A stretch of 64,000 bases of DNA, from assembly GCA_003268905.1 (NCBI GenBank), contig QLTU01000002.1, positions 163,313 to 227,312 on the forward strand. The letters run 5' to 3'. The notes below the pieces were generated by a model that saw nothing but the letters and a program-made list of their open reading frames with translations, was not told where the DNA came from and searched no databases. The position numbers were made by a program, and so were the translations under genes. Shown in pieces: positions 8,896 to 18,134 of the stretch (positions within the stretch are counted from its first letter, which is position 1; the number at the start of each line of letters is the position of its first letter). Source of the stretch: Acidovorax defluvii (GTDB lineage Bacteria; Pseudomonadota; Gammaproteobacteria; Burkholderiales; Burkholderiaceae_C).

Positions 8896-9197
8896 GGAAT
8901 GCTCCGTGGATGAAGAGACTGGCGGGTGTAACCCATGGCCCCCGGTTGGAGGATCTCCTCGTGCACACGCCCTTTGATCAGAACTCCCAAACGACCTGCG
9001 ACCGTAGCTAGCGAGTTTTCAGTCTCGTTGGTAAGTTTGGATTCAAATGCTGAGCCCATGGGGGCGATCTGAAAAGCGGCGGCTGCACTGCAGAGGGTCA
9101 ATATACCTGCGCCCACAGCCAGTGCGCGAACGCCATTGAATGCCAGTTGCAGTGAAGACTGGCGATGGCGAATTTTGGTGTGCTCTGTGCCTTGCAT
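8892..9197 (-). CDS. Small membrane protein of unknown function
   Basis: This 101-residue protein has a basic N-terminus followed by one hydrophobic segment (about residues 25-45, ALAVGAGILTLCSAAAAF), consistent with a membrane anchor or an uncleaved signal. I recognise no family. A strong ribosome binding site, GGGAGGAGAGGC, stands right before the ATG, which argues that it is translated. Its TGA overlaps the ATG of the hemerythrin gene by 4 bp (ATGA), so the two were co-translated. Function with the hemerythrin protein in oxygen or NO sensing is only a possibility. Confidence 0.55.
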   Translation of the reverse strand: MQGTEHTKIRHRQSSLQLAFNGVRALAVGAGILTLCSAAAAFQIAPMGSAFESKLTNETENSLATVAGRLGVLIKGRVHEEILQPGAMGYTRQSLHPRSIP

Positions 9198-9470
9198 GCC
9201 TCTCCTCCCGAGCCATAACTTTAGGCAAATTTAGGATTTGGGCAAGAGATATAGGAACAGGGGAAAGCACCCGACGTGCAACCCTGCTGGGGGCAATGTG
9301 CGGAGCATGGCACTCCTGTCAGGTTTCGGCTTTAGGCTGACAACAGCTGTTCACACATCGGCGAAGCAGTGGCAACTCTGCTCAGCAGCAGGCGTTCAAG
9401 GGGGCGGCTTTCTAAACAAAGTGACTGCACCTGACTATCTTGCATATCTAGCAATGCAGCCCCCACACAT

Positions 9471-10097
9471 CTATTCACCGTCGTCGTAGATGCCATCCGT
9501 CATGTCAGTTTGCTGGTGGCACCAGCCGCATTCCGAGTAGATAGCGTCATCCTCGTATGTGTTGCGTTCCGGCTCCCTGTAGCCCTTCTGGTTTGACGGC
9601 AGAAGCTTCCGATCTGGCGCTTTGGCGAACCTTCCACAATTGCTGCACCAGTAACCACCATGATGCTCAATCGTGCTGGCCTTCTTGCAGAACGGACACA
9701 CCACCTGGTCACGGGCAACCACTGGCACCAAGTTGGCCGGCACAAGCTCTGCAATGCTCTCCACCCGTTTGCACGCCATGCCGTTGCTGTTCAGGTGGTT
9801 CAGTAGGGGATCAAAGCCTTTGTCGCCACTTAGCACGAAGCACTCTGTGTCTGGAGCCGTCTCAAAGGTCCGGCCAAGCTCAAAGGCAATGTGGAAGTCC
9901 AAGGCGTTCTTCCCCGCGCCTGAAATCTTCAGGAAGTCGACACGACTGAACCTGTGGGCCGTAGCAGGCTTCTTCGCAGCCTTGGGAGGGTTCTGGTTGG
10001 CCCCCACGAAGATGATGGCCCGAAAGCTCTCATCCAGCGGTGAGAGATCGACCTTGTGCTTGTTCTCCAGATCAACCAGCAAAAGCTTCTTCGTCAT
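9471..10097 (-). CDS. PIN/NYN-like predicted ribonuclease with zinc-ribbon cysteines
   Basis: This 208-residue protein starts with KKLLLVDLENKHKVDLS, where the early Asp and Asn match the NYN/PIN nuclease active-site strand. LDFHIAFELGRT and CFVLSGDKGFDPLLNHL supply the other conserved acidic positions (SGDxGFxPL). A zinc ribbon follows (CPFC, CSNC), with a further CGWC near the C-terminus. NYN/PIN proteins are metal-dependent RNases. The ATG at 10097 has AAGG 8-11 bases upstream. The upstream end of a helicase fragment overlaps no part of it. GC is lower than in neighbouring housekeeping genes by eye, in line with recent transfer. Confidence 0.65.
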   Translation of the reverse strand: MTKKLLLVDLENKHKVDLSPLDESFRAIIFVGANQNPPKAAKKPATAHRFSRVDFLKISGAGKNALDFHIAFELGRTFETAPDTECFVLSGDKGFDPLLNHLNSNGMACKRVESIAELVPANLVPVVARDQVVCPFCKKASTIEHHGGYWCSNCGRFAKAPDRKLLPSNQKGYREPERNTYEDDAIYSECGWCHQQTDMTDGIYDDGE

Positions 10098-10101
10098 TTC
10101 G

Positions 10102-10308
10102 TTACCTTGCCGACAGGTGCCGCTGCCCCCCAACTATTGTCAAGGTCTTGGCCCCACGTGTCATGGCGACGTACAGATTCTTGGCGTCCAGTGAGTCAGC
10201 GTCAAGAATGACCGCATGGTCGTACTCCAACGCCTTCACCACAGCGTTGTGCCAATGAGCTTGCGGTGGCTGATCGGCCTTCCCGTGTGTCTCATGTCGC
10301 GCTGATAT
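10102..10308 (-). pseudogene. C-terminal fragment of a UvrD/Rep-type helicase
   Basis: About 68 codons, closed upstream by an in-frame TAA at 10309-10311, contain HAVILDADSLDAKNLYVAMTRG followed by AKTLTIVGG. NLYVAMTRG is motif VI of superfamily 1A helicases (UvrD/PcrA/Rep). Only the last segment remains; the ATPase core is missing. The stop lies 4 bases before the start of the PIN/NYN-like gene, which suggests the two once formed an operon. Confidence 0.65.
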
Positions 10309-10441
10309 TTATTCGCAGCTTCCGTCAGATTCGCCCCCATACACATTCCGGTGATGATGACCAGTCAGTCCGGCACCATGAACGCCTGCAGCAGGTATCC
10401 CCTGTCAACAGCCGCGAGCGGTTTAGTCCTCAGGCTGGTTA

Positions 10442-10472
10442 CAGTCGTTCAACCCCGGTCGTTGAACGACTG
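10442..10472. repeat. Perfect 12-bp inverted repeat
   Basis: CAGTCGTTCAAC (10442-10453) and GTTGAACGACTG (10461-10472) are exact inverted copies separated by 7 bases. No run of T follows either arm, so this is not an obvious rho-independent terminator. It could be an operator, a recombination site or a DNA hairpin. Confidence 0.6.
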
Positions 10473-10650
10473 CTGTGACCAACAGCAGAAGCTTTTTCAC
10501 CTCAATATGTGACGCCGCTATCGTGGTTATCCGCCCGGGGCTCTTCAAGAATGTTCCTGACAACGGACTACGACGCTCCAGGTTTCGTCACGCTGCTCGT
10601 CCATTCAAAAAGCGCACTCCGGAGCAAAGCTGCGTCTATGGGCAAAGGGG

Positions 10651-10800
10651 ATGGACAACCTGGAGCTGACAGAGACCAACGGCTACACGATCACGGCGGT
10701 GTATGGGGTGGGGTACCGGCCGGATGCGGTGAACACAACGGCCCTGAACCGCGCCCCTGCACAGCAACACGCAGCGGCCACCGAAATGCTTTCAGGGTAA
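10651..10800 (+). pseudogene. Possible remnant of an OmpR-type response-regulator C-terminus
   Basis: The frame reads LELTETNGYTITAVYGVGYRP and then drifts to a TAA. GYTI..VYGVGYR is the usual wing and last strand of OmpR/PhoB winged helices. No receiver domain and no recognition helix are visible upstream. The match is short. Confidence 0.35.
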
Positions 10801-10835
10801 TGGGCTGCTGCACCTGCTGCACCAGCAGGCAGGGC

Positions 10836-11477
10836 TCAAGCGGAAGACGCGGCAGTCGGCAGTGACCCGCGCCAGCTGCGAATCAGCACATCATTCACAA
10901 ATTTGCGGTCCATCCACAGCCACAGCAGGATAGGCACCAGCGTAGGCAGCACCAGAGAGCCCAGCTGGTAGCCATACACAATGGCTTCCATTTGCCATTG
11001 GGACACTCTGAGCAGACGGATGTCGGCCTGGGCAGCCAACACCATTTGCATCAGGGCGCTCATCGTCAGGCTGAATGCCTGAAAAGGGAGCAAAGCTGCA
11101 TAACCTGCAGCCATGCGGCCCACGCGCCCCCGGCCACGGGCCGTCAGTACCAGCGCAACGAAGATTGGCAGCCCATAGGCATAACGCGCTGGGCTGACTT
11201 CCACAGTGATTTCCCCCCGGCGCCCATCTGCCGTCGGCACAGAGATCGCCGTGTCCACCTCCATATTGCCCGGCGACAAATGCACCTGCCGCACCCACAT
11301 GGGGGCGGTTTGCTCCAGCGCCATGTGCGAAAGCAAGCCCACAGGGTAGGACGTCCAGGCGGACACCTGCGACCAGATTGCCGTCAGAGCCACGATCCAC
11401 CCGAAGGCAGACAGCATGAAGATCGTCAAGGGAGATAGTCGGCGCATGGGCAGTCCGTTGTTTCGCTGGCGGCTCAT
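10836..11477 (-). CDS. Exosortase H-associated membrane protein
   Basis: This 213-residue protein has four to five predicted membrane segments, beginning with TIFMLSAFGWIVALTAIWS and ending with LVLPTLVPILLWLWMD. A periplasmic stretch lies between the first two. Its start overlaps the stop of the exosortase gene by 4 bp. Its position next to XrtH and the match to the general layout of the XrtH-associated membrane protein family support the call. It presumably works with XrtH at the inner membrane on proteins bearing the IPTLxxWG-CTERM signal. I identify it mainly from context. Confidence 0.7.
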   Translation of the reverse strand: MSRQRNNGLPMRRLSPLTIFMLSAFGWIVALTAIWSQVSAWTSYPVGLLSHMALEQTAPMWVRQVHLSPGNMEVDTAISVPTADGRRGEITVEVSPARYAYGLPIFVALVLTARGRGRVGRMAAGYAALLPFQAFSLTMSALMQMVLAAQADIRLLRVSQWQMEAIVYGYQLGSLVLPTLVPILLWLWMDRKFVNDVLIRSWRGSLPTAASSA

Positions 11478-12079
11478 CGCACTGGTGGCGTCAGGTCCAA
11501 AGACGTGCTCACCAGCGGATCGGCAGGCTTTGGCAAGGCTGCGGAGCGCGCCGGGGGCGCAGGGGGGTCTTCAGGCGGCGCAGGAGGCCCGGACGACTCC
11601 GGGGACTTGCTGCCTGCGCGCACCCACAGCAGCCAGACCACCAACACGTCCAGCATGATGAGTGCCTGCCACAGATACTCGTGCGCAAAGTTGAACACTT
11701 GGGTATTCCACTGCCCCAGGTAAAAGAGGCTGATCACCCGCACCACGTTCAACCCTTGTACCGCTACAAAACCCGCAGCCAGCCCCACCAGCTTGTGCCG
11801 CCAGGTGGACGGAAATGCGATGACCGCAGCAAACAGCACGATGCAGGCCTCAATGCCATTGCACCCAGGCTCGATCGACACGCCAAAGCCGCTGACGGTG
11901 TTCCACAACACCTTGCCTGCGGCAGCGGCCGAGGCATCGAACAAGGTGACCAGAGCAGCGCAGCCGCGCGCCAGCAGCGCCGTCCAGGGCAGTACCACAT
12001 GCTGCTGCACCACCCCCAGCATGTTGATGCCGAACAGGGTGAGTTGGAGCACGATAAACGTCAGAAAAAACCGCAGCAT
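11474..12079 (-). CDS. xrtH: Exosortase H (IPTLxxWG-CTERM-specific)
   Basis: The protein has 201 residues from the ATG at 12079, which has GAGG at good spacing; a TTG at 12106 would add nine residues. It is a polytopic membrane protein with the exosortase/archaeosortase triad: Cys73 in EPGCNGIEA, Arg114 in NVVRVISLFYLG, His133 in FAHEYLWQ. The last 50 residues are a Pro/Ser/Ala-rich cytoplasmic or linker tail. Exosortases cleave and process C-terminal sorting signals after Sec export. The IPTLSEWG protein encoded just upstream is the evident substrate, so the locus looks self-contained. Confidence 0.88.
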   Translation of the reverse strand: MLRFFLTFIVLQLTLFGINMLGVVQQHVVLPWTALLARGCAALVTLFDASAAAAGKVLWNTVSGFGVSIEPGCNGIEACIVLFAAVIAFPSTWRHKLVGLAAGFVAVQGLNVVRVISLFYLGQWNTQVFNFAHEYLWQALIMLDVLVVWLLWVRAGSKSPESSGPPAPPEDPPAPPARSAALPKPADPLVSTSLDLTPPVR

Positions 12080-12154
12080 GGGGAAACGCCTCGAACAAAA
12101 CAACAATCACCGGCTCTGCAAATGCCGCCAAAGCGCGCATTATCGGCAAGCAAG

Positions 12155-12188
12155 AAAAAGGGCCAGCACGCGCGATGCGTACTGGCCC
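12155..12188 (-). terminator. Rho-independent terminator after the CTERM gene
   Basis: Read on the minus strand, GGGCCAGTACGC pairs with GCGTGCTGGCCC (one T-G pair) around a 5-base loop and is followed by TTTTTC. It lies between the large surface-protein gene and xrtH, so exosortase expression may be lower than, or separate from, that of its substrate. The stem is also followed by CCCTTTG on the plus side. Confidence 0.8.
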
Positions 12189-12248
12189 CCTTTGCGCGCA
12201 CGGCAACCGCACGGCCTCTCATGAAGGGGCTGGCCTCCCCTCTTTCAA

Positions 12249-15200
12249 TCAGCGCTGGCGGCGCACCGCCGACTGCCGCCAGGCCATCCAGCCGAGCAGC
12301 ACCGACAGCAAGAACATGCCCCACTCCGACAGTGTGGGAATGCTGGCCGCACCATCGGCTGGGCGGCGCTCACCAAAGTTGTACTCCGTGGCTGCATCGC
12401 CGGCAACCAGCGTGATGTTGTTGATCACGTCGTTGCCAGCTGTACCCAGGCCGCCAGACGCACCCACGCCCACGGAGTCCTTTCCGTCTGTCCAGCCCGC
12501 GGGCTGCATCTCCACCACGGTATAGGTGCCAGGCACCAGGTTGGTAAAGCCGTACCGGCCGTTCGCATCGGTCGTCGTCGTGGCCACGATAGACCCGTTT
12601 TGCAACAGGCGGATTTCCACTCCGGCGATTCCCTCCTCGCCCGGGTTGATGGTGCCACTGTCATTGCGGTCATGGTAGACCGTGCCGGACAGCGAAGCCA
12701 CGTTCCCCGGGGCATTGCTCGTCACCGTAAGGTTCGCATTGGTCGCAACCGCGTTGTTGCCCAGATTCGTCTGCAGAGCACCCACCGGGATGGTGTTGGT
12801 GTAAGGCCCCCCGGCGGTTGCCGAAGTCACACGCACCTGGAAGCTGCATCCACCCGCAGGAATCTGCGCACCCGCTGCATAGGTGACCGTGCCGGCACCA
12901 GGAGCCGCCACGACATTCGTCGCGAGGTCAGGGCAGGTTCCGGTCACCGCGGCCGGGCTGGCCACAGTCAATTGGGCAGGCAAGGTGTCCACAAGAGCGA
13001 CCGTGAGGGTAGCGGCGGACGAATTGCCGTTGCCCAGCGAAATCGTGAGGGTCGATTGCTGCCCTGCCACGATGGTGGTGGGCGCAAAACTCTTGCTCAC
13101 GCTCGGCGGCTGGCCTGGATTGACCAGCAGGTTGGCGGTGGTAGATGCACCGTTGTTGCCAACGCTGGTCTGCAAGGCGCCCACACCGATGGTGTTGACG
13201 TACGGGCCACCAGAGACAGTGGACGTCACGTTCACTTCGACCGTGCACGAGTTGTTGGCCGCAATGGTGCCTCCCACCTTGTAGGTCACGGTGTTTCCGC
13301 CGGCAACCGCTTCCTTGGTGCCAGAGCAAGTGCCTCCCAACGCGGGCGGCGTGGCCACCAGCACGTTCGCAGGCAACGTGTCCACCAGGTCAGCGGTCAG
13401 CGTAGCCACAGAGGCATTGGGATTGGCCAACGTGATGGTCAGCCGGGAGGTACCACCGGGGTTAATCGTGGTCGGGGCAAAGGCCTTTTGCACCGAGGGC
13501 TCCCCCGGAGCACGCACCGTCAGACCTGCGTTTGCCGCCACCGGATTTCCGCCTGCCTCCACCGTTGAGAGTCCACCTGCAGGAATGGTGTTGGTGTAGG
13601 CGCCAGCCACGCTGGACGTCACGTTCACGGCGATCGTGCAGCCCGATGGCGGGATGGTCGCATTTTGCGCATAGGTGATCGTGTTCCCCCCCGCCGTGGC
13701 GCTCACGCCAGCCAGGGTGCAGGAACCAGAGATCCCGGGAGCAGGCGCCACCAGCACGTTGGCCGGGAGGGTATCAACCATCGCACTGGCCAGCGTAAGC
13801 GGCGTAGCGTTCGGGTTGCCCAACGTGATGGTCAAGACCGAGGTACCGCCCTGATCGATGCTTGCCGGAGCGAACGACTTGTTGACCGTGGGCGCCGCAG
13901 GGCGGCCCACGCCCAGCGTGGCGTTGGCAGGCTCGGGGTTGTCGCCAGCCGTCGTCTTGAGCTGCCCCGCAGCAATCGTGTTGAGATAGCTGCCCATGAC
14001 AGAGGACGTCACGTCCACCGAGATGGTGCAACCGCCAGCAGGAATGGAAGCACCGTTGGCATAGGTCAGATTGATGCCACCCGCGACCGCAGTCACGCCA
14101 CCAGGGCATTGGGTCGCGCCACCCAGATTGCCATTGATGTTCGGCACCGCAGCGACGAACACGTTGCCCGGCAAGGCATCCACCAACGCACTGGTCAGCG
14201 TGATGGGTGTGGCGTTGGAATTGTCCAGCCGGATGCGCAGCGTGCTGATGCCACCAGAGGCAATCTGGGCCGGATTGAAGCCCTTGCTGATGCCAGGCTG
14301 CTCAAAGACCTGCAGCGGTGCGTCGGCGGGATTGCCGTTCGTGAGACCCTGCTGGCTGGTGATGGCATTCTGGCCAATGGTGTTGACGAACGAGCCTGCT
14401 TTCGACGCCACCACAAATGCGCGGAATGTACAGCTGTTGTTGGCAGGAACCGTCGCGCCTGCCAGCGACACTTTGGAAGCGCCAGGCAAGGCCGTCACGC
14501 TGCCACCGGTACAGGTGGTGCCCGTGTCGCTGGGGTTGGCTACTGCCAGATCAGGCGGCAGATTGTCGGTAAGTGCCACGCCGGTCAGCGCAACGTTGGC
14601 GGTATTGGTTACCGTCACAATCAGCTCAGTCCGCTCACCCACCTTGACGGGCGAGGTGGCGAAGGTCTTGCTGATGCTCGGTCCCGGAACCACGTTCAGC
14701 GTGGCTTGCCCCGGCGTGTGATTGGTCACGCCCTGGTTGGTGGTCACGCTGTTCGCAGGGATGATGTTCAGGTACTGCCCGTTGACGGCTGCCGTCACGT
14801 TCACTTCCAGATCGCAAACCCCGCCCGGGGCCAGTGTGACCCCCGACAGCGTGACCGACCTCTGGAGCGAGTCCACGGTGATCTGGGCGCCCGTGCAAGT
14901 GGAGACCGCATTGGGCACTGCAGCAAACACCAGCCCCGCAGGCAACTGGTCGGTATAGCTCACGCCCGTGAGCACCGTGGGATTCACGATGTTCGGATCA
15001 AACGTGGTGGCCAGCCGGATCTTGAGACGCGACACCGCGTTGGGCGCCACGTAGGCCGGCTCGAAGCCCTTGGAGACACCCAGGCCCTGCAGCGTACTCA
15101 GCGTGGCTGATGTCGGCGTCGCGTTGGTGTAGCCGCCCTGGCTGGAAACCGCTCCGGCAGGAATGGTGTTGGTGAGGTTCAGGAATGCCAGCGAGGTGAC

Positions 15201-18134
15201 CGTGACGGACACCTGGCAAGTGCCACCTGCCGCCAATTGCGCGCCCGTCAGAGAGACCTGGCCGTTGCCGGGGGTGGCCGCCACGGTGCCGCCCGTGCAC
15301 GTGGTTTGCGCGTTCGGACTGGAGTACACCTGAATGCCCTGCGGGAACACGTCGGTGAACGACACATTGTTGATCGGCACTCCCGATGTGTTCACCACGT
15401 CGATGGTCAGCGTCGATGGCTGGTTGCCCGTCACGATGAGCGGGCTGAACTGCTTGTTCAACGCCAGGCTGGCGGTTTGCTGGGTCAGTGTGCGCGTGAC
15501 CGCTTGGCTGTTGGTGGGGCCTTCAGCGCTGGTTACCTTGTCGGCAGCCAGTGTGTTAGTCCACGGCCCGGCACCTGCGGCCAATACGTCGAACGAAAGA
15601 TCGCAGCTTCCGCCGGCAGGCAAAGTGGCGCCATCCAGCCGAACACCTGTAGCACCCGGGTTGGCCGTGATGCTGGGCGAGCCGCCACACGAGGTGGCGG
15701 CGTTGGCCGGGTTGGCCACCGTCAGGCCGCCAGCCAGGCCATCGTCGTTGATCGACACATTCGTCAGTGCACCGTTGGACTGGTTGGTCACGGTCACGGT
15801 GGCGCGCACCACGCCGCCCTGCGCCGTGCTGGCCGGCTGGAACTGCTTGTTGGCCGTCAGACCTGCCGAGACCGTCAGGTTGGCACTCCGGTTAACAGGG
15901 ATGGTGCCAGCGCTCGACAAGAAGTTGGCCGGAGTGATGGTGTTGGTGTAGGGCGCCGATTGGGGTGCGGTACTGGTCACCCGGACGGTGATCGTGCACG
16001 ACGCTTCCGTAGCGCTGGCACCCGCACTCTGTCGAGCGGGTGCTGTGGCACCACTCAGCGTGACCTTGGTATCCGAAGGAAACGCTTGCAGCGAGCCTCC
16101 AGTACAGGTGGTTTGCGCTGCAGGGTTGGCCGCGAGCACTACGCCAGACGGAAGGTTGTCCGTTAAGTTGATCCCGGTGAGCGGGCTCACTGTTCGGTTG
16201 AAGACCGTGATAGTCAACAGCGACGTCTGGCCTGCTGCGATTGAGCTCGGACTGAATGCCTTGCTCAGATCCACCGCGTCGATGACGGGAAGATTGACGC
16301 TGCTGGAGTTCGTATTCGTGGGGGTTGTTCCACCAGGGCCGTCGCCAATGACCGCACCGTTGACGGGCAGCGAATTCGTGAAGGTGGTGTTCACTCCAGC
16401 GTTGGCAGGAGGCCGAGCTCGGAAGGTAACAGTGCACTCCCCGGGGGTTGTTCCTGATGCAGCCGGAATCGTTCCGCCAGTGCCTGTCAATACCACGGGA
16501 TCACCTGGATTGGAGCCTTGCGAATCGCTGAAGGAGAAACCGCAGCCTGCGGGTGGAGCCGAAGGATCCAGTTCCATCGCACGGAAGTTCGGGCTCGATC
16601 CCACGACAGGAAGGGTGTCGGTGAACATGGCGTTGGTGACGTTGCCAAGCGCGTAATTGCGGATGCGCACCGAAAACGTCGCCCACTGCCCTGGCGCCAC
16701 TCTGGTAGGCGTCACCGTCTTGGTCACACGCAGTTGTGAATAGGCCTGCAGAGTGGCAGACACCGAAGGACTGCCGATGCCTTGTGCATTGGTCACACCA
16801 TTGGCGGGCAGCGTATTGGTATATGCGGCCTCCGCCAGTGCGCGGACTTGTGCGGTCACGGTGCAGGTACCACCGCCTGCAGCCACAGTTCCGCCCACGT
16901 ACTCAAGCCTGTGCGGCGAAACTCCAGTGTTGGCAGTTGCTGTGCCATTGACGCCGCCGTCACACAGCGGCGCACCTACGCTCAACAGCTCAAGGTTTGC
17001 AGAGGGGAAGTTGTCGTTGAACGCCGTACTGGTCAGATCCACCGCACCGTTGTTAGTGATGGTGATGGTCATCGTGGCGGCAGCCCCTACTGGAACAGTC
17101 GTAGGATTGAACGTTTTGGTGATGGATACCGGAGCCGACACCGTGAGCGAACGGCTGAAAGCCGCACTCGTCAAACCTCGCGTATTGCCGATGGCACCCG
17201 CAGGCAACGTATTGTTGTAGGACGATGCAGCAGCCGTCACCACGTCCACCATCACTTGGCAAGTGCCCGGTTGCTGGCCAATGGTGCCGCCAGTGAGGGT
17301 GATCGCGCCATCGCCAGGATTGGCGGTTACCGCTCCATCATTCACACTTCCCGTGCCGGTACAAGTGACCGAAGCGTTGGGCACGGGGGCAACCACCATG
17401 CCAGCAGGCAGGGTGTCCGTGAAGCTAGTCAACGGCATGTTGCGAGTACCGTTGGGATTGCTCAGCGTAATGGTCAACCGGGTGGGCAGCCCCACATACG
17501 ATGGGGAAGGACTGAAGCTCTTGCTACCTGCAGGCGCTTGCAGGCTGGTCACCAACATGGTTGCATTGGCTGCCGTTCCGTTGTGCTGGCCAGGGTTGCC
17601 GCCCTCGCTGAACTCCAGCCCTGCGGTGGAGGGGCCAGGAGTTGTGTTGGCAGGGATAATCACCGTCTGGTTGCCTCCGGTGGTAGTCGACGAGACCTTC
17701 ACCGTGATAAGGCAGCGGCCGGCATCTGCCGCTCCAAGACCAACCGCAGCAGGCACACTCCCTCCGGTAAGTACAACGGAGGTACCACCTGGCGTTGCGG
17801 CTAACGTACCACCACAGGTATTGGTGGTGCTGCCTGGCACGATGTATATCTTGGGGCTAGGCAGCGCGCCAGCTACGGTAAGAAGCGAAGTGAGATTGAC
17901 ACTACTGAGCGCTGAGCCCGTGTTGTCATTGACGATTTCAATCGTGTAGTCCGATTCGTCTCCCTGCACAATGGTCGCCGGGGTGAAGCTATGGTTAACC
18001 GTCGTGGTCGCAAAAGCCATCCCCGGCAAAAGCGCGACAACAGCAAGGTTCAGTATCCACCTCCGCGGCAACCTCAGAGTTGGCATCCCTGCGGGATGTC
18101 CACGAAACATCATTCGTGCCATTGGGTTGAACAT
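12249..18134 (-). CDS. Giant DUF11-repeat surface protein with SdrB-like domain and IPTLxxWG-CTERM signal
   Basis: This 1961-residue protein has an N-terminal signal sequence (RRWILNLAVVALLPGMAFA, cleavage expected after AFA). I count 13 repeats of about 130 residues, each opening with a K.F.P....G....L.I...N pattern (DUF11/TIGR01451 type), most with two Cys around a TC.G motif and a later C. An SdrB/Cna-B-like domain follows (GTVYHDRNDSGTINPGEEGIAGVEI). The C-terminus is IPTLSEWG (1932-1939), a 13-residue hydrophobic stretch and an Arg-rich tail, the classic exosortase H sorting signal. It should be exported, cut by XrtH, and displayed or released, possibly as an adhesin or part of an extracellular matrix. 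GGAGG precedes the ATG. Confidence 0.92.
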   Translation of the reverse strand: MFNPMARMMFRGHPAGMPTLRLPRRWILNLAVVALLPGMAFATTTVNHSFTPATIVQGDESDYTIEIVNDNTGSALSSVNLTSLLTVAGALPSPKIYIVPGSTTNTCGGTLAATPGGTSVVLTGGSVPAAVGLGAADAGRCLITVKVSSTTTGGNQTVIIPANTTPGPSTAGLEFSEGGNPGQHNGTAANATMLVTSLQAPAGSKSFSPSPSYVGLPTRLTITLSNPNGTRNMPLTSFTDTLPAGMVVAPVPNASVTCTGTGSVNDGAVTANPGDGAITLTGGTIGQQPGTCQVMVDVVTAAASSYNNTLPAGAIGNTRGLTSAAFSRSLTVSAPVSITKTFNPTTVPVGAAATMTITITNNGAVDLTSTAFNDNFPSANLELLSVGAPLCDGGVNGTATANTGVSPHRLEYVGGTVAAGGGTCTVTAQVRALAEAAYTNTLPANGVTNAQGIGSPSVSATLQAYSQLRVTKTVTPTRVAPGQWATFSVRIRNYALGNVTNAMFTDTLPVVGSSPNFRAMELDPSAPPAGCGFSFSDSQGSNPGDPVVLTGTGGTIPAASGTTPGECTVTFRARPPANAGVNTTFTNSLPVNGAVIGDGPGGTTPTNTNSSSVNLPVIDAVDLSKAFSPSSIAAGQTSLLTITVFNRTVSPLTGINLTDNLPSGVVLAANPAAQTTCTGGSLQAFPSDTKVTLSGATAPARQSAGASATEASCTITVRVTSTAPQSAPYTNTITPANFLSSAGTIPVNRSANLTVSAGLTANKQFQPASTAQGGVVRATVTVTNQSNGALTNVSINDDGLAGGLTVANPANAATSCGGSPSITANPGATGVRLDGATLPAGGSCDLSFDVLAAGAGPWTNTLAADKVTSAEGPTNSQAVTRTLTQQTASLALNKQFSPLIVTGNQPSTLTIDVVNTSGVPINNVSFTDVFPQGIQVYSSPNAQTTCTGGTVAATPGNGQVSLTGAQLAAGGTCQVSVTVTSLAFLNLTNTIPAGAVSSQGGYTNATPTSATLSTLQGLGVSKGFEPAYVAPNAVSRLKIRLATTFDPNIVNPTVLTGVSYTDQLPAGLVFAAVPNAVSTCTGAQITVDSLQRSVTLSGVTLAPGGVCDLEVNVTAAVNGQYLNIIPANSVTTNQGVTNHTPGQATLNVVPGPSISKTFATSPVKVGERTELIVTVTNTANVALTGVALTDNLPPDLAVANPSDTGTTCTGGSVTALPGASKVSLAGATVPANNSCTFRAFVVASKAGSFVNTIGQNAITSQQGLTNGNPADAPLQVFEQPGISKGFNPAQIASGGISTLRIRLDNSNATPITLTSALVDALPGNVFVAAVPNINGNLGGATQCPGGVTAVAGGINLTYANGASIPAGGCTISVDVTSSVMGSYLNTIAAGQLKTTAGDNPEPANATLGVGRPAAPTVNKSFAPASIDQGGTSVLTITLGNPNATPLTLASAMVDTLPANVLVAPAPGISGSCTLAGVSATAGGNTITYAQNATIPPSGCTIAVNVTSSVAGAYTNTIPAGGLSTVEAGGNPVAANAGLTVRAPGEPSVQKAFAPTTINPGGTSRLTITLANPNASVATLTADLVDTLPANVLVATPPALGGTCSGTKEAVAGGNTVTYKVGGTIAANNSCTVEVNVTSTVSGGPYVNTIGVGALQTSVGNNGASTTANLLVNPGQPPSVSKSFAPTTIVAGQQSTLTISLGNGNSSAATLTVALVDTLPAQLTVASPAAVTGTCPDLATNVVAAPGAGTVTYAAGAQIPAGGCSFQVRVTSATAGGPYTNTIPVGALQTNLGNNAVATNANLTVTSNAPGNVASLSGTVYHDRNDSGTINPGEEGIAGVEIRLLQNGSIVATTTTDANGRYGFTNLVPGTYTVVEMQPAGWTDGKDSVGVGASGGLGTAGNDVINNITLVAGDAATEYNFGERRPADGAASIPTLSEWGMFLLSVLLGWMAWRQSAVRRQR

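Larger units (their letters stand above)
10309..10835. other. Non-coding or decayed stretch inside the island
   Basis: I see no intact gene in these 527 bases. They hold a perfect hairpin at 10442-10472 and, at 10651-10800, a 49-codon frame that resembles the end of a winged-helix response regulator. The stretch looks like eroded DNA. Confidence 0.5.

Noticed and set aside
10442-10472. attC site of an integron
   Set aside because: No integrase and no gene-cassette arrangement; the inverted repeat lacks the unpaired features of attC.
12600-17804. Several long plus-strand frames opposite the surface-protein gene
   Set aside because: They mirror the repeated modules of the DUF11 protein; the repeats in them come from the sense-strand modules.
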